Numbered from the stretch's first letter, positions 17,885 through 27,611 are shown. The stretch: DNA of 64,000 nt from a candidate division TM6 bacterium GW2011_GWF2_37_49 (GCA_000989955.1 LBTE01000001.1:62001-126000), one strand, 5' to 3'. Numbers and translations are program-made. The notes: generated by a model from the sequence alone, not told the origin.

Positions 17885-18985
17885 CTATTGACAAAAATCA
17901 ATGGTAAAGTTTTTGCCCCAAAGTTTTCTATTGAATTTAAAAAGATGAGCAATACGTAGTATACTCAAATCATAAATTAAAACATTAGATCTTTTTATGA
18001 TTTCAAAATGTTTAATTTTTCCTTGCCTGTCAACTAGAAAACCTATTCTGCAAGTTGTCCCTCTTGGAACGCCCAAAGGAGGTTTCCATAGTCTTTCAAC
18101 TTCGATTTGTACATATTTTTGATATAACGCCATTTCAGGGTCAAATTTGCCATTAAAATTTAAAACAAGAGTGCTTGAGGTTTCATTAAAATCCAATGAC
18201 TGATCGTCATCAAAATCTTCTTCGTCCAAGATTGGATCTTCGGGTTGATCATCGATTTGGTTTAATGCTTTATTTTCAATTACATCAGGTTTTGGCTCAA
18301 TCTTAGACGTTACATCAATCTTCGGATTTTCATTTTCTATGGCTTTGACTTCATCAAATGCTTCTTTTTGCGCTATCTTTTTTTTAATTTCTTCATCGTT
18401 GGCAATTTTTTCCTGCTTCTTTTTTTGTGCCAATTTCTGGGTTTGTTGATTTTTTAGTTTCGTTGCCAATAATTTATTTTTATTGCCGAAAATTTCTGGA
18501 ATTATTGGTCTATCTTTAATAACCTCAGTGTTCTCTTTTTTATTTTGTGACATTTTGATGCTTTTAGGCTTGGCAAATGGTTTTGAATTTTTAGATTTTG
18601 CATTACTTTGCTTTGTTGGCTTAAGTCCGGATTTAGCATTTTTAAAATTTTGAGCTTTGTTTGCGATATTTGATTTGGATGAATTATTAGTTTTGCGTAA
18701 CACTGATTTAGTGCGCTGTTTAGCCTTGCGTGACCCTGACTTTGATCCATGCCCAGATTTAGTTCCAAATTTTTTGCCGCCACCAACGAATGGGATAGTT
18801 GCTCTATTTGTTTTTTTCAAATTTCCATTTTTGTATAATGTGTGGTAATTTTTTTTGGAATGGGCTCCAAAGACAACGAATGTTTTTTTTATTCCACCGT
18901 TATTTGTGATTACAGATGCAGCTACGCAAAGTAGTAAATGAAATGTAAGCGATGAATATAAACAATTTTTGAGATTTAAAATCAT
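17885..18985 (-). CDS. tolA: TolA/TonB-like energy-transducing protein
   Basis: 366 residues: an N-terminal membrane anchor (near residues 8-28), a long Lys/Asn/Ser-rich basic and then acidic linker (residues 45-275) and a C-terminal TonB/TolA-type domain (YQKYVQIEVERLWKPPLG to CRIGFLVDRQGKIKHFEI). It lies between tolR (17 bases upstream) and tolB, the place of tolA. It would span the periplasm and pass proton-motive energy from TolQR to TolB/Pal. GGGG precedes the ATG. The sequence alone cannot separate TolA from TonB; the context favours TolA. Confidence 0.8.
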   Translation of the reverse strand: MILNLKNCLYSSLTFHLLLCVAASVITNNGGIKKTFVVFGAHSKKNYHTLYKNGNLKKTNRATIPFVGGGKKFGTKSGHGSKSGSRKAKQRTKSVLRKTNNSSKSNIANKAQNFKNAKSGLKPTKQSNAKSKNSKPFAKPKSIKMSQNKKENTEVIKDRPIIPEIFGNKNKLLATKLKNQQTQKLAQKKKQEKIANDEEIKKKIAQKEAFDEVKAIENENPKIDVTSKIEPKPDVIENKALNQIDDQPEDPILDEEDFDDDQSLDFNETSSTLVLNFNGKFDPEMALYQKYVQIEVERLWKPPLGVPRGTTCRIGFLVDRQGKIKHFEIIKRSNVLIYDLSILRIAHLFKFNRKLWGKNFTIDFCQ

Positions 18986-19002
18986 TGTCCCCGCCGCAAT
19001 TT

Positions 19003-19413
19003 TTAAGGAGATACTTGTTGGGTCGACATTGCAACGTAATGCACGCCGGCCTCTTTCAATTGGTCAACTACTTCAATCACTTTGCCATAAGCAATTGATT
19101 TATCTGCCTTTACAAAAATTGGAACATTTTCTTTTTGCGAAATTGCCTTTTGCACCGATGAAACCAATGATTTTTTCTCAATCGGATAGTTGTTGAAGTA
19201 AATCTTTCCATCCTTACTTAGCGTTACAATCATCTCCTGGCTTGTTGCAGCTTCCCGGCTTTTGCCGAAAGGCAAATCAACTTTTATGCTATTTTGGACC
19301 ATTGGCGCAGTAACCATAAACATTATAAGTAATGTTGCAAAGGTATCGATCATTGGCGTAAGAATTATCTCTGGTGCATAATATTTCCTTAGAGCTCTTT
19401 TTCTGATCTTCAT
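19003..19413 (-). CDS. tolR: TolR/ExbD family protein
   Basis: 136 residues with one N-terminal membrane helix (ILTPMIDTFATLLIMFMVTA), which contains the functional aspartate of the family, and a periplasmic domain ending YGKVIEVVDQLKEAGVHYVAMS. It forms the stator channel with TolQ. The start lies eight bases after the tolQ stop. Confidence 0.92.
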   Translation of the reverse strand: MKIRKRALRKYYAPEIILTPMIDTFATLLIMFMVTAPMVQNSIKVDLPFGKSREAATSQEMIVTLSKDGKIYFNNYPIEKKSLVSSVQKAISQKENVPIFVKADKSIAYGKVIEVVDQLKEAGVHYVAMSTQQVSP

Positions 19414-19421
19414 CTTTCGTC

Positions 19422-20111
19422 CTACTCGCCCAATGTTTCTTTAACTATTTTCAAAAATTTTTCATTAATATCAACAAGTTGAGCTTCTATTTTGTGTAGC
19501 TGATGAGTTAAATAATGATATGCAACCAGTGCTGGAATTGCAACAATAAGTCCCGCAAGTGTTGTTGTCAAAGCTTCTGCAAGTCCTGGTGCAATTGTCG
19601 AAATGTCAGCGCTTTTTTCTTGTGCTATATCTATAAATGAATGAATTAATCCCCAAATAGTTCCAAACAAGCCTGCAAGTGGCGATACTGCGTAGCTAGT
19701 AGATAGAACTGGAATATAAACTTCTTCATCTTCAAGTATTGATGTTATTTCCTGATTTGTAGACAGCTCTAAAATGTCGAAATCCTTAGCCGAAATATTT
19801 TTTTGGTCACTTTTTTGTTTTTCTACTATTCTTTTTAACTCATTGAGCGAGGAGTGTAAAAAACTGCCACCAAGTGTTTCTTTAAACTCCTTATTTACCT
19901 CAATCAATTCTTGGAAGTTAGAGATTTGGCGTAGCCGTTTTGATAAAAATTTGAGGTGTTTAATATGCTTTATAAATATAATTGTCTTATAAATTATTAT
20001 GGCCGTACAATAAACAGATAGTACAAAAAGTCCAAGTAGCACAAATCTGCAAACCCAATCAGACTGCAAAATCAGTTGCCACGCAGTTGAATTAAAAATA
20101 TTTAACGACAT
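19422..20111 (-). CDS. tolQ: TolQ/ExbB/MotA proton channel protein
   Basis: 229 residues with three membrane helices: near residues 20-42, then after a cytoplasmic loop AVSPLAGLFGTIWGLIHSFI, and GLAEALTTTLAGLIVAIPALVAYHYL. The last two are the conserved MotA/TolQ/ExbB block. It couples proton flow to TolA motion. First gene of the Tol operon; AAGGG precedes the ATG. Confidence 0.94.
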   Translation of the reverse strand: MSLNIFNSTAWQLILQSDWVCRFVLLGLFVLSVYCTAIIIYKTIIFIKHIKHLKFLSKRLRQISNFQELIEVNKEFKETLGGSFLHSSLNELKRIVEKQKSDQKNISAKDFDILELSTNQEITSILEDEEVYIPVLSTSYAVSPLAGLFGTIWGLIHSFIDIAQEKSADISTIAPGLAEALTTTLAGLIVAIPALVAYHYLTHQLHKIEAQLVDINEKFLKIVKETLGE

Positions 20112-20279
20112 GATTTTCCCTTTTTACAAATTTTATCAACATATACAAATAAAGAACAAGTCATATATTTAGAATGCCATTATTACATCAAAAAGTGAAT
20201 AATTAATACAAATAAAGCCGAACGCCTTTAACAGATTTGCAAAAGTTGGCTATAGCCAAAACCATTATTAACAACATTA

Positions 20280-20414
20280 TACATTAACTATACTGTTTAA
20301 AGTGCCTGATTCAGTCATGCTTATAAAGAAATTGATAATTTTTTAGAAGCGGCCTACGGGAATTGATTGGTAGCCGTTTGCAGAGGATTTTTTTTAAAAA
20401 TTGCAAAAAATCGT
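20280..20414 (+). repeat. 135-nt dispersed repeat, copy E
   Basis: TACATTAACTATACTG at 20280, central ATAATTTTTTAGAAGCGGCC, end AAAAATTGCAAAAAATCG. 135 nt. The centre has a CGGC(C)TAC/GTAGCCG inverted repeat with one bulge, followed downstream by a run of eight T. It lies in the 436-base gap between divergent tolQ and the TPR glycosyltransferase-like gene, which otherwise shows nothing. Confidence 0.75.
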
Positions 20415-20547
20415 GGTGTCTAAAAAAATATTTCATTTTTTTTATTCCTGGATATTGATCACTGTATTTAAATTAAAAGTATGCTAACTTATTAGCAGTT
20501 TTAGGTCAAGGAAAAGTAATGAGTTTTAGAGTGGAACGAGGAATACC

Positions 20548-22908
20548 ATGATTAAAGGTAAACGCAATTCTGTCCAAAATTTGGCGCATACAAATCAATC
20601 CAAGTTGTTGAATAATTTGAACAAGTTTTCATACTTAATTCCTCCGGGAATTTTGGTTATTTTAACCAGCTTTTTTTATTATTTTTCATTAAATTATCCA
20701 TTTCAGTTTGATGATATTGCAAACATTACCAAAAAATTTGCAATTCGTTTTGACGATCCACTGTCGCGGTGGTGGGTAAATTCACGTTGGTTTGGTGATT
20801 GGTTGAATAGGCTAAATTTTGAAATAGGGAGATTTGACTCATTTTGGTACCGTTTGTGCAATGTTATGATTCATGTTTTTGCAGGGTTAGCGATTTTTTA
20901 CCTTATTAAAGCTCTGTGTGAACAGCTCAAAGAAAAATCTTTTTTTTATAATAACTCAACGATAATATCATTTGTTTGCGCAGGGTTATTCTTACTTCAT
21001 CCAGTTCAGAGCCAAACAGTTTCGTACGTCATTCAAGCGAGAATTGAGGGTGTAGCAAGCTTACTTGTTCTGTTTATTTTACTACTTTTTGTTAAAATAT
21101 TTACAGCAGCATCCAAAAATTTATTTATGCAGAGTGTGCTTGGTTTTATACTTTTTATCTCTGCACTGTTCGCATGTGGCACAAAAGAGATAGTTATAGT
21201 TACACCATTTTTGATGGCTTTGATAGATTGGTTTTTCTTGTCAAATCAGCAGTGGGATAATTTTAAATCACGTCTCTGGTTTCATGCAATATTTGACATT
21301 TACTTTTTAAGTTTGATGGCACATTATCTTTCGCCAGGATTTGCAACCAAAGCTTTGACATTGAATGTTGTTACTGGCAATAATCGAGGAAACGTTTTGA
21401 CGGACTGTGCATTTGATACGATAACACCACTTCAATACTTGATGTCTGAGTTTAGAGTTGTTTGGCATTATTTATGGATGTTTGTTTGGCCTTTAAATAT
21501 AAGCGTTGAGTATGATTGGAGGGTTGCTGCCAGTTTTTGGCAAGCAGATGTATTGCTGCCATTGATCGGATTATTGACGATTGTTGGGACAGCTATTTAT
21601 TCTTTCTTTCATAAAATAAATTCATATTTTGTTTTCGGAATATTCTGGTTTTTTATTTGTGTAGCTCCTCGTTCGTCGATTATACCTTCGCCAGAGCTTG
21701 TTTGTGATTATAAAACATATCTGGCATCTGTTGGATGGCTGTTTGTTTTATCAGTATTTTTAGTGAAATTCGCTGAGTGGCTTTTTCAAAACGTTCAACA
21801 GCTTTCTAGATACGCTTTTTTTTGGCAGGCAAAGGTTGCTGCATTTTCTGCACTATTCATTCTTGTTGGCTTTTCGACTTATAATCGTAATCAGATTTGG
21901 TCGTCATCGATTGCTTTTTGGGAAGACAATGTTAAAAATGCTCCAGGAAAGGCAAGGGTTTTTAATAATTATGGTGTAGCATTGTCAGAAGCGGGCAGAG
22001 TGGATGAGTCTATTATTGCATATCAAAGGGCTATAGACCTTGATAAATATTATTCAGACCCACTAAGCAATATCGCCGTGGCTTACTCATTAAAAGATGA
22101 GACAGACAAGGCAATTGACGCCTTAAAATCGGCACTTGTTTTATGCCAAAATTATCCAGAAGCATTGAATAATTTAGGAACTTTGTACATTAAGAAAAAA
22201 GAGTACAAAATTGCTGAAGATTACCTGCTTAAAGCTATAGAACTTAGGCCGTATTACGGTAAAGCATACTATAACATGGGTCGTTTATATCTTGAAAAAA
22301 ATCAAAACGATGTTGCGTTGGGATATTTTAAAAAGGCTGTGGAAGGCGATCTTGACACACCAGAAGGTTTTTATACTTATGCGCAGATTTGCCTTCGTTT
22401 GAAAAAATTTGAAGAGGCAGCCCAAGCTCTTAACACGATTATTAAACGTGGTGGAGGCAACGAAATTGTTTGGTTTAACCTGGCAAATTCGTATTTTATG
22501 CTCAAGGATTATGATAAGGCCCAGAAAATATATCAAGATCTGGTAGCAAAAAATCCTATGGATGGCAGATATTTACACAATCTTGGTGAAACATTATACT
22601 CAAAAAAAGATTATTCTACTGCGTTGGAAGTGTTCAAGAAAGGGACTTCGATTGCCAAGCCTGTTTCACAAACATTTTTTAGAATTGTAAGCTGCTTAGA
22701 GATGATGAATAAGTATGATGAAGCAATGAATTTTTTAAAACAGCTTGAGCAAGTAAACACTTCGGATGCATTTAAGAAGAATATAAGAACTGAAATGGCT
22801 CGTTTAGCAATTCAGGAAAAAATAGATAAAAATGGTAATAAAGTTAAAGTAAGCGAATTAAAGCAGGCATTGGCTTTAGGTAAGCCACAAGCACAAAATA
22901 ACGCTTAA
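20548..22908 (+). CDS. TMTC-like membrane glycosyltransferase with TPR repeats
   Basis: 786 residues. About ten membrane helices fill residues 30-455; the first periplasmic loop holds the FDD acidic motif (NYPFQFDDIANIT) seen in GT-C enzymes, and LLHPVQSQTVSYVIQARIEG matches the HPV...R.E block of TMTC proteins. The C-terminal 320 residues are about eight TPR units (for example ARVFNNYGVALSEAGRVDES). It probably transfers a lipid-linked sugar to protein on the outer face of the inner membrane. A close paralogue follows 13 bases later. Donor and acceptor are unknown. Confidence 0.8.
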   Translation: MIKGKRNSVQNLAHTNQSKLLNNLNKFSYLIPPGILVILTSFFYYFSLNYPFQFDDIANITKKFAIRFDDPLSRWWVNSRWFGDWLNRLNFEIGRFDSFWYRLCNVMIHVFAGLAIFYLIKALCEQLKEKSFFYNNSTIISFVCAGLFLLHPVQSQTVSYVIQARIEGVASLLVLFILLLFVKIFTAASKNLFMQSVLGFILFISALFACGTKEIVIVTPFLMALIDWFFLSNQQWDNFKSRLWFHAIFDIYFLSLMAHYLSPGFATKALTLNVVTGNNRGNVLTDCAFDTITPLQYLMSEFRVVWHYLWMFVWPLNISVEYDWRVAASFWQADVLLPLIGLLTIVGTAIYSFFHKINSYFVFGIFWFFICVAPRSSIIPSPELVCDYKTYLASVGWLFVLSVFLVKFAEWLFQNVQQLSRYAFFWQAKVAAFSALFILVGFSTYNRNQIWSSSIAFWEDNVKNAPGKARVFNNYGVALSEAGRVDESIIAYQRAIDLDKYYSDPLSNIAVAYSLKDETDKAIDALKSALVLCQNYPEALNNLGTLYIKKKEYKIAEDYLLKAIELRPYYGKAYYNMGRLYLEKNQNDVALGYFKKAVEGDLDTPEGFYTYAQICLRLKKFEEAAQALNTIIKRGGGNEIVWFNLANSYFMLKDYDKAQKIYQDLVAKNPMDGRYLHNLGETLYSKKDYSTALEVFKKGTSIAKPVSQTFFRIVSCLEMMNKYDEAMNFLKQLEQVNTSDAFKKNIRTEMARLAIQEKIDKNGNKVKVSELKQALALGKPQAQNNA

Positions 22909-22921
22909 ATTTGGAGCGGTT

Positions 22922-24658
22922 ATGGTTTTGTCGGATAACCTTGTGTATTTTTTCAAAAAAATACTGCCGCCGATTGGTTTGCTTATTTTTACTTTTTTTA
23001 TTTATTATCCAACATTGATTTTTTGCTTTATTTTCGATGATTTGCCAACAATTACAGAGAACATTCATTCCCGAAAGATTGATTGTGGAGGACAATTTTT
23101 TCAAAATCCTCGCTGGATATCTAGACTGTTAAATCAATTTACATTTGTTCATTGGAAGAGTAATCCATGGGCTTATCGTATTTTTAATATATCGTTACAC
23201 TTGGCGACTGGATTGCTGATGTTTTTATTTTTATTTCTTGTACTTCGGCAACATAAAAAAAATAAATTTGTTCATCAAAACGCCTATCTGATATCGCTTT
23301 TGGCGATGGCCTTATTTTTATTACATCCGGTGCAAACGCAGACTGTAACCTACATTACGCAAATGCGACTGGAAGGCTTGGTTGCTTTTTTCTTTTTTGC
23401 AGTTTTACTTTGTTTTGTTGTTGGAGCTTATACGAAAAGATATTTGCTAAAATGTCTTATGTACGGACTTTCATTACTTTTAGCCGCATTTGCCGCAGGA
23501 ACAAAAGAAATAGCGATTGTGTTGCCGTTTATTACCGTAGCGGTGGACTGGTTTTTTGTTGCTCAGGGTGATTTTAATAATTTTAAAATCAGAATTCCAA
23601 TTCATCTATTATGCTTGCTTATTATTTTTGGGTTATTTTTTAGCTACGGATACCTAGTTCCGCGTAATATTACGTCAATACTTGTAACACCAGTTCGCAA
23701 CAATCGAGGAAACATATTAACTCCTACTCATCAAGATTGCATAACAACTTATTATTACTTAATTTCGCAGTTTAAAGTAGTTTTACACTACATTTATATC
23801 TTTTTATTTCCTCTTAATCTTTGTTTTGATTATGATTACAAGCTTTCAACTGGATTCTTTAATTTTGATGTGTTAGCGCCAATTTTTGTCTTGGCGTCAA
23901 TTGTCTGTTGGGCGGCCATTAGGCTTTGGCGTAACTTAGCAGATCTTGGTACATTCGGAATTTTGTGGTTTTTTATTTTAATTTTACCTCGTGCATCATT
24001 TTTTATTTCCACAGAACTTGTGTGTGATTACAAAACTTATTCGGCATCGTTTGGTCTTTTATTTTTAATTGCTTTTATTTTTGCTAAGGGTTTTCATTAT
24101 TTTGCAAAAATTTTGAACAATACAAAATATATTTATATGCAGCCGACAGGCTTCGTAGTATTAGTTTTTGTTCTTGGTCTTTCCTCAAAAATAAGAACCA
24201 ATGTTTGGAGCTCTGATCTGTTGTTTTGGAAAGATGCTTCAGAAAAAAGTGGCAAGGCTCGTTGTTACAATAATTATGCCAATGCATACGCCGACTTGGG
24301 TGATATAAAAAATGCTATGCATTATTATGAAGAGGCTATAAAAAGAGATAATTTTTATGCAGAGCCGCATATAAATTTGGGATTGATGTATCAACGGCTG
24401 AATCAGGACGAAATTGCGTTTTGGCATTACAAGCGAGCTCTTGAGATTGGCGAAGGCCATCCAGAGCTTTTTAATAATTTAGGCATTTTAAACATGAAAC
24501 ATTATGCATACGAGGAGGCCGAAATATGTTTTAAAAAGGCCTTGGCGTTAAGGCCTAATTATAGCAGTGCTTTAGTTAACCTGAGTAAACTTTGCCACTT
24601 TCATGGCAAAACTTTGGACGCAACTACATTTTTTAAATTTGCATCAAAATATGCATAG
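22922..24658 (+). CDS. TMTC-like membrane glycosyltransferase with TPR repeats, shorter paralogue
   Basis: 578 residues, collinear with the preceding gene over the membrane part: FIFDDLPTITENIHSR, LLHPVQTQTVTYITQMRLEG and LVCDYKTYSASFG correspond to the same blocks there. It has only about three to four TPR units (residues 440-570), so it is shorter at the C-terminus. GGAG precedes the ATG. The tandem arrangement indicates local duplication; the different TPR lengths suggest different partners or substrates. Confidence 0.8.
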   Translation: MVLSDNLVYFFKKILPPIGLLIFTFFIYYPTLIFCFIFDDLPTITENIHSRKIDCGGQFFQNPRWISRLLNQFTFVHWKSNPWAYRIFNISLHLATGLLMFLFLFLVLRQHKKNKFVHQNAYLISLLAMALFLLHPVQTQTVTYITQMRLEGLVAFFFFAVLLCFVVGAYTKRYLLKCLMYGLSLLLAAFAAGTKEIAIVLPFITVAVDWFFVAQGDFNNFKIRIPIHLLCLLIIFGLFFSYGYLVPRNITSILVTPVRNNRGNILTPTHQDCITTYYYLISQFKVVLHYIYIFLFPLNLCFDYDYKLSTGFFNFDVLAPIFVLASIVCWAAIRLWRNLADLGTFGILWFFILILPRASFFISTELVCDYKTYSASFGLLFLIAFIFAKGFHYFAKILNNTKYIYMQPTGFVVLVFVLGLSSKIRTNVWSSDLLFWKDASEKSGKARCYNNYANAYADLGDIKNAMHYYEEAIKRDNFYAEPHINLGLMYQRLNQDEIAFWHYKRALEIGEGHPELFNNLGILNMKHYAYEEAEICFKKALALRPNYSSALVNLSKLCHFHGKTLDATTFFKFASKYA

Positions 24659-24687
24659 TTAGTTTAACTTTATTAAAGGATATTTTT

Positions 24688-25698
24688 ATGATGATTAAAG
24701 AATTTTTGCTTTGGAGTCAAAAGCTAAGAAACGGATTTCAACTAGCTCAAGATTTTTATACAAGCCATTCCGGCCGAATCCTAAAATCTCCCAAAAAAAT
24801 AGCATTTGTTGGCATGGGTGGCTCTGGTATTGCCGGCAGAATAATAAAAACGTTTTTGGACAGCAAGGAAGGTATAACCTGCTTTGTTGTGGATTCTACT
24901 AAATTGCCTGCATACATAGACTCATCCACGCTAGTGTTTGTTGTCTCATATTCGGGCAATACCTGGGAATCTTTGGATGTTTTGAATCAGTTGGCTGAAA
25001 AATTCGTTCCAACAGTTGTTTTGGCTCATGGCGGGAAAGCTATTGAGATAGCTGAGGCTAAAAATCTTCCTTTCGTGATAATGCCTAGTTCGGTTACTCC
25101 GCGTTCGGCGCTGGGCGATACGCTAGGCTTTTTTCTTGGGTTGTTCGACAAAATGGCAATTATGGATGGAAAGCATAAATTAGATGCTTTTGTTAAGCAC
25201 GCAGAACTTTATATCCCGAAATTTGCAGAACCAGCGTATTTTAAGGACTTTTTAAACATTGTAGAAGGTTTTGATTTTTTTCATGTTTGGGGTGTTAGCG
25301 GTGATACTGATGCTTTTGCTTATCGTGCACAGACTCAGTTTAATGAAAATAGCAAAGTTCATTCGGTCTATTCGGCTTTCCCAGAGCTTAATCATAACCT
25401 AATTAATGGTTTTGCGGCCTGCAAAGAACGGCCATGCGTTTTATTTTTTCATTCTGAATTTTTACCATTAAATTTAAGTATGGCTGTGGAGGCTACATGT
25501 GAAATCTTGAGGGAATACGATGTTGTGCTTTACAAACCGCCTGTTTTAGGCAATACTTTTGAAAGTCAGTTATTTAATGTAATTTTATGGTCTGATTTCG
25601 CATCTTATTACTTGGGCAAGGCTCGTGGAGTAAGTGTCGAGGACGTAAAGCTTATTGAATCGTTGAAATCGAAACAAAAACAAAAAGGTCTCAAATAG
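24688..25698 (+). CDS. Bifunctional phosphoglucose/phosphomannose isomerase
   Basis: 336 residues of two SIS domains, the usual size for this family. Motifs: [12 protein letters not shown] near residues 41-52, [12 protein letters not shown] near 90-101, [12 protein letters not shown] near 132-143, and [10 protein letters not shown] near 230-239, which carries active-site residues. It interconverts glucose-6-P or mannose-6-P with fructose-6-P and could feed sugar donors to the two glycosyltransferase-like genes just upstream (30-base gap). AAGGA precedes the ATG. Confidence 0.87.
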   Translation: MMIKEFLLWSQKLRNGFQLAQDFYTSHSGRILKSPKKIAFVGMGGSGIAGRIIKTFLDSKEGITCFVVDSTKLPAYIDSSTLVFVVSYSGNTWESLDVLNQLAEKFVPTVVLAHGGKAIEIAEAKNLPFVIMPSSVTPRSALGDTLGFFLGLFDKMAIMDGKHKLDAFVKHAELYIPKFAEPAYFKDFLNIVEGFDFFHVWGVSGDTDAFAYRAQTQFNENSKVHSVYSAFPELNHNLINGFAACKERPCVLFFHSEFLPLNLSMAVEATCEILREYDVVLYKPPVLGNTFESQLFNVILWSDFASYYLGKARGVSVEDVKLIESLKSKQKQKGLK

Positions 25699-25709
25699 AG
25701 GTTGACGCT

Positions 25710-25916
25710 ATGAAAAAAGGTGTACATCCAGAAACTTTTCAAATTGGAGCTCATTGTGCTTGTGGTAACGTAATTCAAACAATATCAACATCTCCAAGTT
25801 TGGATCTTGATATTTGTTCAAACTGCCATCCATTTTTTACGGGTCAACAAAAATTTGTTGATACAGCAGGACGAATTGAAAAATTTGAAAAGCGCTATAA
25901 TATTAAAAAAAAGTAA
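25710..25916 (+). CDS. rpmE: Ribosomal protein bL31, zinc-binding type
   Basis: 68 residues. It begins [20 protein letters not shown] and contains [20 protein letters not shown], the signature of the C+ form with four cysteines that bind zinc. Large-subunit protein at the subunit interface. GAGG precedes the ATG; a hairpin with T-run follows. Confidence 0.96.
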   Translation: MKKGVHPETFQIGAHCACGNVIQTISTSPSLDLDICSNCHPFFTGQQKFVDTAGRIEKFEKRYNIKKK

Positions 25917-25932
25917 ATTGAGTTTAAATTTT

Positions 25933-25978
25933 CAAGCCTATTTTAACCTTGACTTGGTTGAGATAGGCTTGTTTTTTT
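25933..25978 (+). terminator. Intrinsic terminator between rpmE and prfA
   Basis: CAAGCCTAT (25933-25941) pairs with ATAGGCTTG (25963-25971) and is followed by seven T. The loop can extend the stem through TTAACC/GGTTGA. It lies only ten bases before the prfA start, so it may reduce rather than abolish read-through. Confidence 0.75.
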
Positions 25979-25987
25979 AGGATAAAT

Positions 25988-27058
25988 ATGCTTGATTGGA
26001 ACAAGGTTCAGGTCGATTACGATGTCTTGGTAGAGAAGCTTTCTGATATTAATATTGAAACTCGTCAGAGGGCAGCTTTGCAAAAACAGGCTTCTTTTTA
26101 TTCAGATATTTTGGACTTGCACAAACAAATTGTTGCATGTGAGCAAAATATTAAGCAATGCCAGCTCCAGATTTCCCAAGAAGAGGGTGAGATGAAAGAG
26201 TTGTATGAGGCTGAAATTCACGAAATTGAGACCATTTTAAGCAAATTGACATCCGAACTTGAAGATGTTTTGTACCCAGTCGATGAGCTAGATTCGCGAT
26301 CTGTATTCGTAGAAATTCGCGCAGGAGCCGGGGGGCAGGAGTCCGCTCTGTTTGCTTCCGAGTTATTTAGGATGTATTCATTGTATTCAGAAGCGAGGGG
26401 TTGGCGCACTTCTATCGTAGATTACAGCACAACCGATTTAGGTGGTTACAAGGATTTGATCGTAAACATTGAAGGAAAGAATGTTTACAAGTATTTAAAA
26501 CACGAGTCTGGCGTGCATCGCGTTCAACGTGTGCCAAAAACCGAAACTGCTGGCAGGGTTCATACATCTACTGTTACAGTCGCCGTTTTGCCTGAAGTTG
26601 ACGAGGTTGATGTTAATATCAATCCTGCAGATTTGCGAATTGACACGTATCGAGCAGGTGGCGCTGGCGGTCAGCACGTTAATAAAACCGATTCAGCCGT
26701 GCGTTTGACCCATATTCCAACTGGTCTCGTTGTTTGTTGCCAGGATGAGCGCTCTCAGATCAAAAATAGGGCCAAGGCGATGAAGGTTATGCAAGCTCGT
26801 TTATTTGAACAGGAGCGTGAAAGAAGGGAAGCTGTCGAGCGAGAGCAACGTAGGGCGCAAGTTGGAACGGGAGAACGTGCAGAAAAAATTAGAACTTATA
26901 ACTTTCCTCAGAACCGCATTACCGATCATAGAACAGAGGTGACGCTTAAAAAGCTTGATTTGGTAATGGATGGAGATCTTAACGATATTCTTAATCCTTT
27001 AATTGAGCTTGAAAAGAGCCAACGTCGAGCAAAAGACATTGTTTTCGAGGCTAAGTGA
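25988..27058 (+). CDS. prfA: Peptide chain release factor 1
   Basis: 356 residues. The peptidyl-hydrolysis motif GGQ is present in YRAGGAGGQHVNKTDSAVRL near residues 220-239. The stop-codon-reading PxT motif appears as PKT in HRVQRVPKTETAGRVHTST. The helical N-terminal domain and the C-terminal NRITDHR are as in RF1. It ends translation at UAA and UAG. The start ATG is preceded by TAGGATAA. The gene itself ends in TGA, so an RF2 is expected elsewhere. Confidence 0.96.
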   Translation: MLDWNKVQVDYDVLVEKLSDINIETRQRAALQKQASFYSDILDLHKQIVACEQNIKQCQLQISQEEGEMKELYEAEIHEIETILSKLTSELEDVLYPVDELDSRSVFVEIRAGAGGQESALFASELFRMYSLYSEARGWRTSIVDYSTTDLGGYKDLIVNIEGKNVYKYLKHESGVHRVQRVPKTETAGRVHTSTVTVAVLPEVDEVDVNINPADLRIDTYRAGGAGGQHVNKTDSAVRLTHIPTGLVVCCQDERSQIKNRAKAMKVMQARLFEQERERREAVEREQRRAQVGTGERAEKIRTYNFPQNRITDHRTEVTLKKLDLVMDGDLNDILNPLIELEKSQRRAKDIVFEAK

Positions 27059-27160
27059 ATCACGCAAAAGACGTTATTTCTAGTCATTGCTTTGTTAGCT
27101 GTAATACAATTCTAATTTTAACATCTATGCTCCATTCCAAAACATGCATAGGCAGATTGA

Positions 27161-27277
27161 TACATCGACTATGGCTTCTCGCATGCGGCTATTCATCAGA
27201 GCTGCAAAGAAAATGATAATTTTTTAGACCCGGATGTGGCTTGCCGAATTAAAATTTTCAAAATAATGAAAAATGCC
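27161..27277 (+). repeat. 135-nt dispersed repeat, copy F (18 nt shorter)
   Basis: TACATCGACTATGGC at 27161, central ATAATTTTTTAGACCCGG, end AAAATAATGAAAAATGCC. It is 117 nt, lacking 18 nt from the centre; the only copy with a different length. Followed about 100 bases later by a second repeat (27381-27546) also seen beside copy L. Confidence 0.7.
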
Positions 27278-27380
27278 CACGACATTTACAACTAGCTTCC
27301 AATCGTAGATTTACAACCAAACGCAAAAAGCTTTATTTTAGGTATTTATACGAAGATGTCCAAACCCTTTTTCCTTCTTT

Positions 27381-27546
27381 TTTTTCCTAGGAATTAGGGT
27401 AATGTTTTTTATGATATTTTCATCTCCACCAAATGCTCGATCTGGAAGACCACATAGAAAACGTGAGTTGCTTTATGCTCTATCAGTCAAGGCTTTGATT
27501 TTTTAGTAGCTAAATTTTTTCACTCTTTGATCTGGAATTGGTATTA
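27381..27546 (+). mobile_element. Transposase-like fragment repeat (copy 1 of 2)
   Basis: About 165 bases, roughly 70-80% identical to the minus strand of 61533-61697, with the last 27 bases (through TGATCTGGAATTGGTATTA) identical. Inside, an ATG at 27402 with TAGGG before it opens a 34-codon frame containing ARSGRPHRKRELLYALSVKA. This resembles the N-terminal region of DDE transposases (GRP...LL.AL..KAL, DUF772-like). The frame then stops, so it is a fragment or a non-autonomous derivative. Confidence 0.5.
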
Positions 27547-27611
27547 TAATGTCGAACTCAGGTTAATCAACACTTTAAGCAATCGCGCTCATATGGATCC
27601 GACTACGCAAC

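Noticed and set aside
26540-26580. PKT in place of the common PAT/PVT in the release factor 1 recognition motif
   Set aside because: The middle residue of PxT varies among ordinary RF1 proteins, so this is not evidence for altered stop-codon use.
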